The translations under genes were made by a program, and so were the position numbers. Below are positions 25,278 to 34,749 of a stretch of 43,793 bases of DNA, piece after piece. The DNA is taken from assembly GCF_000264375.1 (NCBI RefSeq), contig NZ_AJXW01000004.1:1-43793 (forward strand). The letters are read 5' to 3'. A model generated the notes under the pieces. It did no database searches. It saw only the letters and a list, made by a program, of their open reading frames with translations, and was not told the origin of the DNA. The number at the start of each line of letters is the position of its first letter. Positions within the stretch are counted from its first letter, which is position 1. The stretch is from Rhodanobacter thiooxydans LCS2. GTDB lineage: Bacteria; Pseudomonadota; Gammaproteobacteria; Xanthomonadales; Rhodanobacteraceae.

Positions 25278-25931
25278 CTAGGCGCCGGCGGCGATCTGCC
25301 GCAGCGCCTGCTCGAACGTCTCCGGTGGCTGTCCGCCGGAAATCAGGTGCTGGCCGTTGACGATGGTGGCCGGCACCGAGCGGATGCCGCGCGAGGTGAA
25401 GAACTGCTCCTGCGCGCGCACTTCGTCGGCAAACTCGTCGCCAGCGAGGATTTGTCGCGCGCGTTCGCCATCCAGCCCCGCTTCGACGGCCAGCCGCACC
25501 AGCGTGTCGTGCGCGCCCACGTCCTCGCCGTCGGTGAAATAGGCGCACAGCAGGATCTGCTTCAGTACCAGCTGGCGACCTTCCAGCCCGGCCCAGTGCA
25601 GCAGCCGGTGCGCGTCGAAGGTGTTGTAGACGCGCTTGCGCCGCTCCATGTCGAAGGTGAAGCCGAGCGCCGCGCCGCGCTCGCGGATCATTTCCTGGTT
25701 CGCGGCGATCTGTGTGGCTGAACTGCCGTACTTGTGCACCAGATGCTCGACCGCATCCTCGCCTTCCGCCGCCATCTGCGGGTTCAGCTCGAACGGCTGG
25801 AAATGGATCTCGGCGCTGATCTCGCCGTCCAGCTTCGCCAGCGCCTGCTGCAGCGAAGCCAGCCCGATAGCGCACCACGGGCAGGAGACGTCGGAGACGA
25901 AGTCGATGCGGACGGAAGCGGGCTTGGTCAT
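25278..25931 (-). CDS. DsbA-family thiol oxidoreductase (FrnE-like)
   Basis: The 217-aa protein (MTKPASVRIDFVSDVSCPWCAIGL) has the active-site CPWC (C17, C20) at the end of the first thioredoxin strand, an inserted helical domain, and a cis-Pro loop (SVPATIVNGQHLISGGQ), the architecture of FrnE/DsbA-like oxidoreductases. No signal peptide is present, so it is probably cytosolic, as reported for FrnE, which assists disulphide chemistry in stress. Start 25931 lacks a strong ribosome site; the longer reading to 25979 adds a His/Leu/Arg segment. It converges with the GGDEF/EAL gene with a 6-bp gap and no terminator. Confidence 0.9.
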   Translation of the reverse strand: MTKPASVRIDFVSDVSCPWCAIGLASLQQALAKLDGEISAEIHFQPFELNPQMAAEGEDAVEHLVHKYGSSATQIAANQEMIRERGAALGFTFDMERRKRVYNTFDAHRLLHWAGLEGRQLVLKQILLCAYFTDGEDVGAHDTLVRLAVEAGLDGERARQILAGDEFADEVRAQEQFFTSRGIRSVPATIVNGQHLISGGQPPETFEQALRQIAAGA

Positions 25932-26058
25932 GGGTTGTCTGCCGAAGCGGGAGAGGTGCAAAAGATGGGGGCGGCACAAGTCTCTTCAATCCGTCGCGTC
26001 AGGCGTACGGCGGCGCACGTCGCACGGGATGAGATACCAGCGATTACACTGAAGGTTT

Positions 26059-26081
26059 CCCGGACAGACCCCAGGTCCGGG
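26059..26081. repeat. Stem-loop upstream of the Wadjet operon
   Basis: CCCGGAC (26059-26065) and GTCCGGG (26075-26081) form a perfect 7-bp stem with a 9-nt loop, 105 bp before jetA in the 254-bp gap after the FrnE gene. There is no T-run, so it is not a clear terminator. It may be a regulator site or part of the left boundary of the island. No direct repeat or attachment site was recognised. Confidence 0.35.
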
Positions 26082-26185
26082 CGATTCTTGCAGCTACCAG
26101 CGGGCAGGTACATGTCACATCGTCGAATCATCCACCAGATTCCGTCCGGCGCGGGCGGGGTTGCCTTTGGACATTCGGTGTCGCG

Positions 26186-27649
26186 ATGAAAACCCGCGCA
26201 CGCATTGCTACCTGGCAGCGGCTGCGCCAGCAGCCCACCTGGAAACTTCTGGCGGCGGACAACGCGCCGCTGATTGGCGCCCTGCTGCAGGCGCTGCTAC
26301 TCGATGGCGAACGCCAGTTGCCGGCCTCGCTGCTGCACGAGCGGCTGGCGCGCGAACTGGACGAATTGCGCACGCATGGCCACGCGGCGCCGCGCGCGGC
26401 GCAGGCCTACGTGGCCGAATGGCTGGCGGCCGGCTGGCTGGAGCGGCGCTTTCCCGCCGGGGCCAGCGAGGAACAGTACGAGCTGACCGCGCCGGCGATC
26501 GCGGCGCTGCGCTTCCTGGGCAGCCTGGACGCAAGCCGCAGCGTGGCCACCGAGAGCCGGCTGGCGCTGGTGATCCAGCAACTGGTGCAACTGGCGCGGC
26601 AGACCGATGCCGACCCGCACAGCCGCCTGGGCGAACTGCTCGCCGAGCGCGAGCGCATCGATGCGCAGATCGCCGCGGTCAGCGAGGGCCGGGTCGACGT
26701 GCTGGACGACACCCGCGCGCTGGAGCGAGCCCGCGAGGTGATCGCGCTGGCCGACGAGTTGGCGGAGGATTTCCGCCACGTGCGCGACGATTTCCAGCAG
26801 CTGGATCGCGAGTTCCGCGAACGCATCATCGACGACGAGCGCCAGCGCGGCGAGATGCTGGAGGCGCTGTTCGCCGGCGTCGACGTGATCGCCGAAAGCG
26901 AATCCGGGCGCAGTTTCGACGCGTTCTGGCGGCTGCTCACCGACGCCGAGCAGAGCGGCCAGCTGGAAGCGGCGGTGGACGCGGTGACCAGCCGCCCGTT
27001 TGCCCGCGCGCTGGACCGGCGCGAACGCAGCTTCCTGCTGCACCTCACCCGTACCCTGCTCGATCGCGGCGGCCACGTGCACGACGTGCTGCAGCATTTC
27101 GCGCGCAGCCTGAAGGGCTTCGTGCAGAGCCGCGCCTACCTGGAACAGCGCCGCCTGCACCAGTTGCTGAAACAGGCCCAGGCCGAGGCGCTGAAGCTGC
27201 GCGACCGAGTACGCAGCAACCAGGGCATCGACTACACGCTGACCCTGAGCAGCGCGCGGCTGCATTCGCTGTCGCGCTGGCGGCTCAACGATCCGCGCAC
27301 CGGCCAGGTCGACGGCAGCATCGTCCGCGCCGACGGCGCGGCGATCTCGCTGGACAGCGTGGGCGAGCTGGTGGCGCAGTCGGAGATCGACTTCCGCAGC
27401 TTGAAGCAGCGCGTGCGGGCGTTGCTGGCCGAGCGAGCGCAGTGCTCGGTCGGTGCCGTGCTCGAACACTATCCGGCCGAACAGGGCCTGGGCAGCGTGG
27501 TCGGCTACGTCGCGCTGGGCAGCCGCCACGGCATGCTGGTGGCCGATCGCCACGAATCGGTGAGCTGGCGCGGCGAGGATGGCCGCGAACGCCGTGCGCG
27601 CATTCCCCTGCTGTACTTCCTCAAGGAAAAACGCGATGAACTGGTCTGA
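26186..27649 (+). CDS. jetA: Wadjet subunit JetA (DUF3375)
   Basis: JetA is the kleisin-like, MukF-related subunit of the Wadjet (JetABCD) SMC defence complex, which recognises and cleaves small circular plasmids. The 487-aa product fits DUF3375: winged-helix N-terminus (about 1-100), a long acidic/basic helical segment with coiled-coil character (about 140-215), a middle block ([45 protein letters not shown]), and the C-terminal [18 protein letters not shown]. It starts at ATG 26186 with only a weak GGA site. It overlaps jetB by 14 nt, so all four genes form a single translationally coupled operon. Family assignment rests on sequence pattern and operon order. Confidence 0.92.
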   Translation: MKTRARIATWQRLRQQPTWKLLAADNAPLIGALLQALLLDGERQLPASLLHERLARELDELRTHGHAAPRAAQAYVAEWLAAGWLERRFPAGASEEQYELTAPAIAALRFLGSLDASRSVATESRLALVIQQLVQLARQTDADPHSRLGELLAERERIDAQIAAVSEGRVDVLDDTRALERAREVIALADELAEDFRHVRDDFQQLDREFRERIIDDERQRGEMLEALFAGVDVIAESESGRSFDAFWRLLTDAEQSGQLEAAVDAVTSRPFARALDRRERSFLLHLTRTLLDRGGHVHDVLQHFARSLKGFVQSRAYLEQRRLHQLLKQAQAEALKLRDRVRSNQGIDYTLTLSSARLHSLSRWRLNDPRTGQVDGSIVRADGAAISLDSVGELVAQSEIDFRSLKQRVRALLAERAQCSVGAVLEHYPAEQGLGSVVGYVALGSRHGMLVADRHESVSWRGEDGRERRARIPLLYFLKEKRDELV

Positions 27650-28325
27650 AGACAGGGACGAACCGACCCCGGAAAACCCGTTGCCGGAAAGCGTGGGCGA
27701 TCCCGCGCTGTTTCCCGGCGACAGCGGCAGCCTGCCGTTCGGGGCGCGCCGCGTGCTGTGCCAGTTGCTGGCCGGCCCCAGCGTGGACGCCGAGCGCCAT
27801 GCGCTGCTGTGGCCGGTGCTGCTGCGCGAGGAAACCGCCATCCGCGCGCGCCTGAGCGACTTGTTTCTGGAACTGGTGCTCGACCGCGACCTGCGCGTGG
27901 CCTTCGTGCGCCAGGCCGACACCGGCGAGCTGGAAACGCCGACCCTGCTGCGTTCCAGTCCGCTTACCTTCATCGACTCGGTGCTGCTGCTGGCCCTGCG
28001 CCAACGCCTGGCCGAGGCCGAGGCGCACGGCCAGCGCGCCGTGGTGGAGGAGGACGAACTGCATGCGCAACTGGCCGTGTACGAACCGCCGCAGGGCACC
28101 GACCGCGCCGGCTTCGTCCGGAAGCTCAACGCAGCCATCGAGAAGATGAAGAAGAACAACGTGCTGCAGCCGATCCGCGGCAGCGAGGGTCGCCACGAGG
28201 TATCGCCCACGCTGAAGCTGCTGTTCTCCGCCGAGGACGTGCAGGCGCTGGGTGCGGTCTATCGCGAGCACCTGGCCGGCCGGCATGGTGGCGCGGACGT
28301 GGAGAGCGAGGAGGACGAGGAATGA
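27636..28325 (+). CDS. jetB: Wadjet subunit JetB (DUF4194)
   Basis: JetB is the MukE-like winged-helix (KITE) subunit that joins JetA to the JetC ATPase. The 229-aa product has the DUF4194 layout: two winged-helix repeats (about 60-190, with [30 protein letters not shown] and [20 protein letters not shown]), then [13 protein letters not shown] and a strongly acidic C-terminal tail (ESEEDEE). AAGGA lies upstream of the ATG at 27636, which sits inside the end of jetA. Its stop overlaps the jetC start (ATGA). Confidence 0.92.
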   Translation: MNWSEDRDEPTPENPLPESVGDPALFPGDSGSLPFGARRVLCQLLAGPSVDAERHALLWPVLLREETAIRARLSDLFLELVLDRDLRVAFVRQADTGELETPTLLRSSPLTFIDSVLLLALRQRLAEAEAHGQRAVVEEDELHAQLAVYEPPQGTDRAGFVRKLNAAIEKMKKNNVLQPIRGSEGRHEVSPTLKLLFSAEDVQALGAVYREHLAGRHGGADVESEEDEE

Positions 28326-31300
28326 AAAAGTCCGATGGCGCTCCTACCCTGTTCCTGTCCGACCTGCCCACGCCGCGCGAGGAGCAGTTCCGCATGCGCC
28401 GCCTGCAGGTACTCAACTGGGGTACCTTCTCCGGCCTGCACGAGGTGCCGATCGCCGAGCGCGGCTTCCTGTTCGTTGGCCGTTCCGGCTCGGGCAAGTC
28501 GACCCTGCTCGACGCGATGTCGGCGTTGCTGGTGCCGCCGGCGCTGGTGGATTTCAACGCCGCCGCGCGGGAGGCCGAGCGTAGCGGTCGCGACCGCTCG
28601 CTGGTGTCCTACGTGCGCGGCGCCTGGGCCGACCGCCACGACGACGATTCGGGCGAGGTCGCCACCCAGTACCTGCGTCGCGGCGCCACCTGGTCGGCGC
28701 TGGCGCTGGAATACCGCAACGCGCTGGGCCGCTGCGTCACGCTGGTGCGGTTGCTGTGGATCCGCGGCAACAGCTCCAGCGCGGCCGACGTGCAGAAGTA
28801 TTTCATCATCGCCGAGCGGCCGTTCGACCTGGCGACGGAACTGGCCGGCTTCGACCTGGACATCCGGCGCCTCAAGCAGCGCATTTCCGATGTCCACTAT
28901 CACGAGACTTTCAGCGCCTACGCCGAACGCTTCCGTCGCCTGCTAGGCATCGGCAACGACACCGCGCTGCGCCTGCTGCACAAGACCCAGTCGGCGAAGA
29001 ACCTGGGCGACCTCAACCATTTCCTGCGCGACTTCATGCTGGAGCGACCGGAAACCTTCACCGTAGCGGAACGGCTGGTGGCCGAGTTCGCCGAACTGGA
29101 CGAAGCGCACAAGGCGGTGGTCACCGCGCGCGAGCAGATCGAAACCCTGCGCCCCGCACGCACGGCGCACGACCGGCTGATGGACGTGCGCCGCGAACGC
29201 AGCGAACTGGACGAGCTGCTGGCCGGCATGGACGGCTACCGCGAGCGCCGGCGGCTGCGCCTGCTCGACGCGCGGCTGGCCGAGCTGGACACGCTCGACC
29301 GCGGCCTCGAAGGCGAGGAGGGCCGCCGTCAACAGACATGGGAACAGCACCAGCGTGAACTGGGCGACCTGCAGGCACGCCACCGCGAACAGGGCGGTGA
29401 CCGCATCGAACAACTGCAACGCGACCACGACAGCGTGTCGCGCGAGCGCGATGCCTGCCTGCGCCATCGCGGCGTGGCCGAGAGCGCGTGCCGGCAACTG
29501 GATTGGCAGCTCGCCGCCAGCCCGCAAGGTTTCGCCGAACAGCTCGCCGAGGCGCGCCGCCTGCTCGATGCCGGCCAGGACGCCGCCGCCAGTGCCGACC
29601 AGCGCATGCTGGAACTGGGCATGCAGAAAAAGCAGGCCGAGCTTGATTTTGCCAGGGCACGTGCCGAGATCTCCGCGCTGGAAAAGCATCCGTCGAACGT
29701 TCCCGAATACATGCAGACCTTGCGCAGCCGGCTGTGCGCCGCGGTGGGCCTGGCCGAGACCGCGCTGCCGTTCGCCGGCGAGCTGATCCAGGTACGCGCG
29801 GACGAAGCGGCGTGGAGCGGCGCGATCGAACGCCTGCTGCACGGCTTCGCGCTGTCGCTGCTGGTGGACGAGCGGCATTACGCCAAGGTGGCGGCGTGGG
29901 TCGACGCCACCCATCTGGGCGGCAAGTTGGTGTACCACCGCATCGGCGCTGCGGATGGACTGAACGTGTCCGCGCCGCCACCACGCTCGCTGCTGTACAA
30001 GCTAGAACTGGCGCCACATGCACACCAGGAATGGCTGCACGCGGAACTGCTGCGCCGCTACGACTACGCCTGCGTGGACAGCGTGCAGGCGCTGCAGCGC
30101 AGCGATCGCGCGATCACCGCACAAGGCCAGATCAAGCACGGCCGCAGCCGCCACGAGAAGGACGACCGCCACGCCGTCGACGATCGTCGCCAGTGGGTGC
30201 TGGGCTTCGACAATCGCGACAAGCTGGCGCTGTACAAGGCCGAAGCTGGCGCGTTGGCGCAGCAGATTGCCGATGCCGACCATGCGATCGCGGCGATCCA
30301 CGTCGAGCGCAGGCAGCGGGCCAGCCACGCCGCCGCCGCGCAGTCGCTGGCCAACCTGCGCTGGAGCGATATCGACGTCGCTCCGCTGCTCACGCGGCTG
30401 GATGCCATCGCAATCGAATTGGGCGAGTTGTCCGAAGCCAATGTGACCCTGCGCGACCTGGGCGAACGCATCGCCACGAAGGAAAAACAAGTTACTTCAG
30501 CGCAGCGCCTTCTGAATGACGTGCGCGTCGAACGCGATGGTCATAGGCGCGAACACGAACGGCTGGACAAGGAGCGCGCCCGCTGCGTCGACGACGTGGC
30601 GGCCAAGCCGCTGACGCCGCTGCAGCAGCAGGGCCTGGACGCGCGCTGCGAAGCCGGCGCGGCGTTCACCCTTGGCAATCTGGCCGAGCGCACGCTTGTG
30701 ATGGAGCGTGCGCTGAACCAGGGCATCGGCACGCTGGAGACCGAGGCCGGTGCGCAGTCCCATCGCATCGTCAGCGGTTTCGAGGCGTTCCGCCGCCGTT
30801 GGCCGCAGGATGCCGGCGACGTGCAGGCCGATCTGCAGAGCGCGGCGGATTTCTTCGCCCGGCTGGAGCGGCTGGAACGCGACGGCCTGCCGGCCCACGA
30901 GGCGCGTTTCTTCGACATGCTGCGCACGCAGAGCGGGCAGAACCTGGTGGCGCTGCAGACGCACATCGCGCAGGCACACAAGGCGATCCGCGCACGCATG
31001 GAAGACGTCAACGCCAGCCTGGAGAAAGTGCCGTTCAACCGCGGCAGCGTCCTGCAGATCCGGCCCGAGGATCGCCGCCTGCCCGAGGTGATCGAGTTCC
31101 GCCAGCAGCTGCGCGACGTGCTGGCGCACCAGCGCACCGACGACCGCGAACGCGCCGAGGCGCAGTTCGAAGGCCTGCGCAAACTGGTCGCCCGGCTGGC
31201 CTCGACCGACCCCGAGCACAAGCGCTGGCGCGAACAGGTGCTGGACGTGCGCCTGCACGTGGAGTTCATCGGCGAGGAACGCGATGCGGTGAGTGGCGAG

Positions 31301-31696
31301 CAGTTGGAGGTCTACCGCAGTGGCGCCGGCAAGTCCGGCGGCCAGCGCCAGAAACTGGCCACCACCTGCCTGGCCGCCGCGCTGCGCTACCAGCTGGGCG
31401 ACGAGGACGGCGGCGTGCCGCAATACGCGGCGGTGGTGCTGGACGAAGCGTTCGACAAGGCCGACAACGAATTCACCGCGATGGCGATGCGCATCTTCGA
31501 GAACTTCGGCTTCCAGATGATCGTGGCCACGCCGTTGAAATCGGTGATGACGCTGGAGCCGTTCATCGGTGGTGCCTGCTTCGTCGAGATCAACGGGCGC
31601 CACGACTCCGCCGTGCTGATGATCGAATACGACGCCGCCAGCCAGCGGCTGGACCTGCCCCGTAGTGTGCCCGGGGGCGACGATGCGCAGCCCTGA
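28322..31696 (+). CDS. jetC: Wadjet SMC-like ATPase JetC
   Basis: JetC is the MukB-like SMC ATPase that extrudes DNA loops to test plasmid size. The 1124-aa protein has Walker [10 protein letters not shown] (53-61) in an AAA-type N-terminal head, long heptad-rich coiled-coil segments (about 265-475 and 640-850) flanking a hinge-like region (about 480-640), and a C-terminal head with the signature KSGGQRQ (S1005-Q1008) and Walker [12 protein letters not shown] (D1041, E1042). All catalytic residues are present, so the complex should be functional. GAGGACGAGGA provides a good ribosome site overlapping the end of jetB. The 3' end overlaps jetD by 14 nt. Confidence 0.95.
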   Translation: MKKSDGAPTLFLSDLPTPREEQFRMRRLQVLNWGTFSGLHEVPIAERGFLFVGRSGSGKSTLLDAMSALLVPPALVDFNAAAREAERSGRDRSLVSYVRGAWADRHDDDSGEVATQYLRRGATWSALALEYRNALGRCVTLVRLLWIRGNSSSAADVQKYFIIAERPFDLATELAGFDLDIRRLKQRISDVHYHETFSAYAERFRRLLGIGNDTALRLLHKTQSAKNLGDLNHFLRDFMLERPETFTVAERLVAEFAELDEAHKAVVTAREQIETLRPARTAHDRLMDVRRERSELDELLAGMDGYRERRRLRLLDARLAELDTLDRGLEGEEGRRQQTWEQHQRELGDLQARHREQGGDRIEQLQRDHDSVSRERDACLRHRGVAESACRQLDWQLAASPQGFAEQLAEARRLLDAGQDAAASADQRMLELGMQKKQAELDFARARAEISALEKHPSNVPEYMQTLRSRLCAAVGLAETALPFAGELIQVRADEAAWSGAIERLLHGFALSLLVDERHYAKVAAWVDATHLGGKLVYHRIGAADGLNVSAPPPRSLLYKLELAPHAHQEWLHAELLRRYDYACVDSVQALQRSDRAITAQGQIKHGRSRHEKDDRHAVDDRRQWVLGFDNRDKLALYKAEAGALAQQIADADHAIAAIHVERRQRASHAAAAQSLANLRWSDIDVAPLLTRLDAIAIELGELSEANVTLRDLGERIATKEKQVTSAQRLLNDVRVERDGHRREHERLDKERARCVDDVAAKPLTPLQQQGLDARCEAGAAFTLGNLAERTLVMERALNQGIGTLETEAGAQSHRIVSGFEAFRRRWPQDAGDVQADLQSAADFFARLERLERDGLPAHEARFFDMLRTQSGQNLVALQTHIAQAHKAIRARMEDVNASLEKVPFNRGSVLQIRPEDRRLPEVIEFRQQLRDVLAHQRTDDRERAEAQFEGLRKLVARLASTDPEHKRWREQVLDVRLHVEFIGEERDAVSGEQLEVYRSGAGKSGGQRQKLATTCLAAALRYQLGDEDGGVPQYAAVVLDEAFDKADNEFTAMAMRIFENFGFQMIVATPLKSVMTLEPFIGGACFVEINGRHDSAVLMIEYDAASQRLDLPRSVPGGDDAQP

Positions 31697-32837
31697 GCAG
31701 GCGGTCGCCCTGCTGCGCGGCCAATGGCCGCGCCAAGCCGGTGATTGGCTGGGCGGCAGCGGCGAGTGGCCGCTGCGTGTATTGCTGGCGGTCCCGGGTG
31801 AAAAGCAGGCCAGCGCGCACTGGGTGGCGTTCGAGGCGTGGCGATCGGCGTGGAAGAGTTGGCCGGGCGGTGAGGTGATTTGGATCGAGCGGCGCTGGCC
31901 CCTGCTCGGTCGCCAGGTGGTGCCGGAAGCGCTGTTGCTGCCCGACGCGAATGCACTGGCCGCCCTGCTCGGCGAAACCGTGCGCTGGCAGCGTGCCTGT
32001 GCGCGGTTCGCGACGTGGACGCAACGCTGGCCATCGCTGGCCACCGGGCTGCGCCGCCAATACCTTTTGCTGGCCGACACCGGGGAAACCGAGTTCATCC
32101 GCCTCGGCGACATGCTGGCGTGGCTGCAGGCACACCGTGCGTCGAACCTGTTCGCCCGCCAGTTACCGGTGGCCGGGCTCGACAGCAAGTGGCTGGAGAC
32201 CCGTACCGGCTTGCTCGGCGACTGGCTACGCACACTGGCCGATCTGCCCCGTGACACCGATTTCTGGCGAGCCAGCGGCTTGCGCCGCGAGCCCGATCGA
32301 CTGCGCCTGCGCGTGCTCGATCCCGCCTTGCGCGCCCGCGCTGGCGGCCTGGGTGACATCCATGCGCCGTTCGACCAGCTGGCTGCGCTGGCGTTGCCGG
32401 CGCGCCGCGTGTTCATCGTCGAAAACAAACAGACCGGCCTGGCCTTCGACGACCTGCCCGGCGCCGTGGTGCTGATGGCGCGCGGTTATGCGGTCGATCG
32501 CCTGCATGAACTACCGTGGTTGCGTGCTGCCGATGCGGTGCATTACTGGGGCGACCTGGACACCCACGGCCTGGCCATCCTCGGCCACCTGCGCGGCCAC
32601 CTGCCGCAAGTGCGGTCGCTGCTGATGGACGAGACAACCCTGCTGGCCCATCGCGCGCTGTGGGTGACCGAACCGCAACCGCACCGCGCCGACGCGATCG
32701 AGTACCTGGATACCCCCGAGCAGGCGCTGTACCGGGACCTGCGCGGCGACCGCTGGGGCGTGCGCGTGCGGCTGGAGCAGGAGCGGATTGGCTGGGATGT
32801 GGCGTGGGCGAACATTCGTTCAATGGCAAGCGGATGA
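31683..32837 (+). CDS. jetD: Wadjet nuclease JetD (DUF3322/DUF2220)
   Basis: JetD is the TOPRIM-fold endonuclease that cuts plasmid DNA once the SMC complex stalls. The 384-aa product has an N-terminal DUF3322 arm (about 1-190, including LSLL-type LATGLRRQYLLLADTGETEFIRLGDMLAWLQ) and a C-terminal DUF2220 TOPRIM domain with the metal-binding E247 (VFIVENKQT) and the D291-L-D293 pair (YWGDLDTHG). This complete acidic triad suggests an active nuclease. The ATG at 31683 overlaps the end of jetC; an in-frame ATG at 31665 adds six residues. A REP doublet follows and separates it from the convergent hipA. Confidence 0.92.
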   Translation: MRSPEQAVALLRGQWPRQAGDWLGGSGEWPLRVLLAVPGEKQASAHWVAFEAWRSAWKSWPGGEVIWIERRWPLLGRQVVPEALLLPDANALAALLGETVRWQRACARFATWTQRWPSLATGLRRQYLLLADTGETEFIRLGDMLAWLQAHRASNLFARQLPVAGLDSKWLETRTGLLGDWLRTLADLPRDTDFWRASGLRREPDRLRLRVLDPALRARAGGLGDIHAPFDQLAALALPARRVFIVENKQTGLAFDDLPGAVVLMARGYAVDRLHELPWLRAADAVHYWGDLDTHGLAILGHLRGHLPQVRSLLMDETTLLAHRALWVTEPQPHRADAIEYLDTPEQALYRDLRGDRWGVRVRLEQERIGWDVAWANIRSMASG

Positions 32838-32911
32838 GTGGTTCGATCCGATGTGTCGGACGGCGGAGTGATGGTTCTGCCGCGTGAGCGGAATCCTGCG
32901 AATCCACCCTT

Positions 32912-32996
32912 GTAGGAGCCCGCTGGCGGGCGGTGCTTCTGCTCTTGCGAATCCCGAATCCCGGCCCAGAAGTATCGCCCGCCAGCGGGCTCCTAC
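32912..32996. repeat. REP doublet between jetD and hipA
   Basis: A perfect 21-bp inverted repeat (32912-32932 and 32976-32996; core GTAGGAGCCCGCTGGCGGGC) encloses 43 nt. Each arm itself contains a hairpin-forming GCCCGC...GCGGGC core, typical of REP sequences mobilised by RAYT transposases. The loop holds a tandem GAATCCC heptad (32948-32964). It lies between convergent jetD and hipA, a usual location for REPs, and may serve as a transcription barrier. No RAYT transposase gene is in this window. Confidence 0.9.
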
Positions 32997-33064
32997 GGCA
33001 GCGGGTGGGGATTGGAGTCGCGTGACAGACATGAGCCATCGCGCTCATTGAACGTTATTTCGTG

Positions 33065-34366
33065 TCAATCATCGTGGCCGGGGAATTGCGCAAGCCGGCC
33101 GCCTTTCTCGCGAGCGCTGTCGGCGAGCAGGGCTGGCAGGGATTGCAGGATCGGATGATCGAGGCCGTCGTCACGCATGCGTCGAGCCAGCTCGCTGGCA
33201 TGATCGGGCAAGGCCTCGGCCATGCCGGCAATGCGCGCCAGCGCCGGTTCGATATCCACACGCGCGTCGCGCAGCAGCGTTTCCCAGTGGTGCCGGCGGA
33301 TGTCGCGCAGGCGGTAGGTGCTGCCGATTTTCATCGCCATCGCCAGTTTGTCCTGGCGCAGCGCCGGGTAGGGAAGCGCGCTGCCCAGGTCGTACAGCGG
33401 CGCCAGGCGAACGCGGCCGCCGCGACCAAACAACAATGCGTGGTTCTTCGCGTGTGCATCGGTGCCGGCGATCAGCCAGTTGAACGCCAGCGCATCGATG
33501 AAGGTATCCACGTCTTCGGAAGGGGCGCTGGAATGGGTGCGCAATACGTCGATGATGGCTAGCGGGCCGGGGCCGCTATCGCTCTGGTATTTGCGTGTTG
33601 GCGAAACAGCAAGTGCCTGGCACAGGTCTTCCTGATGTACGCGTAGCAGTCGGCCCTGATGCTCGATACGATCGAAACGGGCCACCACGATGGCGGGCTC
33701 GCCGTCGAACCGGTGCAATTCGGACTGCGCCGCCGGCAGGCCGAGCCGGCGGGCCAGGGCGAGGCAGAAATGTTCGTTCTCGGCGTGACCATCGAACGCG
33801 GCGGTCGCCGGCTTCAGGATGTGCGTGGTGGGTGTGCGCCCGGCGGGCACGCCCCAGCGGCCATCGCGCCGCAGCAGCGCCGTCTTCGGTTGCGCGCCGG
33901 CAAGGCTGAACTGGCCGTGGTCGGTGGCGCGGCGGGTGGCGGAAGGGTCGTGTCGCAGGACGCGCAGGCGTTCGCCGATCTCGGTTTCGTCCAGCCAGCC
34001 GATGTCATCGACGACTTGATCCTGCAGCGCGGACAGGCGCCCGGTTGGCACGAACTGCACCGCACCGGCGCAATCCTCCCCGATGTGCGTCAGCAGGCCG
34101 AACGCGTTGCGAGCGGAGACGTGGAACCGGCTGGCCCAGTGCGCCAGGGTCTGCTCGTTGTTGGGCAGCAGCCCCCACAGGAAGGCGTCGATCACGGCAT
34201 GCGGATGCGTCGCTCGTACCAACGGCATGGACAGCGACAGCGGCAGGGCGTCAGGATGCCGGCGCCACGCGTCCGCATAGTCGAAACGCAAGCGGCCGCT
34301 GCGTTCGCGGGCGACGGTGCCAATGGCCGTGCCGTCCATCATGGCGACCAGCGTGTCGACCGTCAC
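33065..34366 (-). CDS. hipA: HipA-family serine/threonine kinase toxin
   Basis: HipA toxins are kinases; E. coli HipA phosphorylates glutamyl-tRNA synthetase and induces dormancy. The 433-aa protein keeps the HipA N-subdomain (LPLSLSMPLVRATHPHAVIDAFLWGLLPNNE), the autophosphorylated loop serine S154 (FSLAGAQPKTALL), the catalytic D303 and N308 (AGTDAHAKNHALL) and the metal-binding D326 (LAPLYDLGSALPY). All appear intact. I chose the GTG at 34366, which overlaps the hipB stop by 4 nt (GTGA). The longer reading to 34546 is antisense-overlapping with hipB and was rejected. A real target cannot be read from sequence, and GltX is only the precedent. Confidence 0.93.
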   Translation of the reverse strand: MTVDTLVAMMDGTAIGTVARERSGRLRFDYADAWRRHPDALPLSLSMPLVRATHPHAVIDAFLWGLLPNNEQTLAHWASRFHVSARNAFGLLTHIGEDCAGAVQFVPTGRLSALQDQVVDDIGWLDETEIGERLRVLRHDPSATRRATDHGQFSLAGAQPKTALLRRDGRWGVPAGRTPTTHILKPATAAFDGHAENEHFCLALARRLGLPAAQSELHRFDGEPAIVVARFDRIEHQGRLLRVHQEDLCQALAVSPTRKYQSDSGPGPLAIIDVLRTHSSAPSEDVDTFIDALAFNWLIAGTDAHAKNHALLFGRGGRVRLAPLYDLGSALPYPALRQDKLAMAMKIGSTYRLRDIRRHHWETLLRDARVDIEPALARIAGMAEALPDHASELARRMRDDGLDHPILQSLPALLADSAREKGGRLAQFPGHDD

Positions 34367-34653
34367 TGCGGCGGCTGCCGTGCGGCGTCGATGATGGCGT
34401 CGATGTCGATATCCGGCGTATCGGCGACGCGACCATAGGAAGGTGTTGCCAAGCCGGTTTGCAGCGGGTTGTCGAGCGTGTTGAGGGCACGCAGCACCAG
34501 GCCCATTTCCGCGCGTGGCTTGCCGCGCTCGACCTCCGCCACCCATTGCCGGCTGACACCGATGCGGCGGGCCAGCTCAGCTTGGCCAAGCCCGGCCTTC
34601 TTGCGGCTCTCTCGCAGCAGGGCGCCGATGTCCTGCGAGGTTCGGATGAACAT
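34363..34653 (-). CDS. hipB: HipB-like antitoxin and repressor
   Basis: The 96-aa product (MFIRTSQDIGALLRESRKKAGLGQAELARRIGVSRQWVAEVERGKPRAEMGLVLRALNTL) is an Xre-family helix-turn-helix protein that, with HipA, forms a toxin-antitoxin pair and represses its own promoter. I chose the ATG at 34653, which has GAGG five bases upstream; a start 10 codons earlier lacks a ribosome site. The C-terminal tail (ATPSYGRVADTPDIDIDAIIDAARQPPQ) may contact HipA. The predicted promoter and its repeats lie 55-90 bp upstream. Confidence 0.92.
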   Translation of the reverse strand: MFIRTSQDIGALLRESRKKAGLGQAELARRIGVSRQWVAEVERGKPRAEMGLVLRALNTLDNPLQTGLATPSYGRVADTPDIDIDAIIDAARQPPQ

Positions 34654-34700
34654 GATGGCCTCGGAGTCGCCGTACGGCGACATTACGAAATGTCAGCGAT

Positions 34701-34739
34701 CGTTGACAATATAGCTATGTCGTCGCTCGTTGACAATAT
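34701..34739 (-). promoter_or_regulatory. hipBA promoter with paired operator repeats
   Basis: CGTTGACAATAT occurs twice as a direct repeat (34701-34712 and 34728-34739, 27 bp apart). On the gene strand TTGTCA (34731-34736) and TATATT (34708-34713) are separated by 17 bp, an excellent sigma-70-type promoter in which the two repeats cover -35 and -10. A palindrome ATAGCTAT (34711-34718) lies between them. This fits repression by HipB. The motif differs from the E. coli HipB operator TATCC-N8-GGATA. Confidence 0.78.
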
Positions 34740-34749
34740 CCGACAGGCT

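Noticed and set aside
32912..32996. Intrinsic terminator for jetD or hipA
   Set aside because: There is no T-run next to either arm, and the arms match the REP pattern better, although the structure may still slow polymerase.
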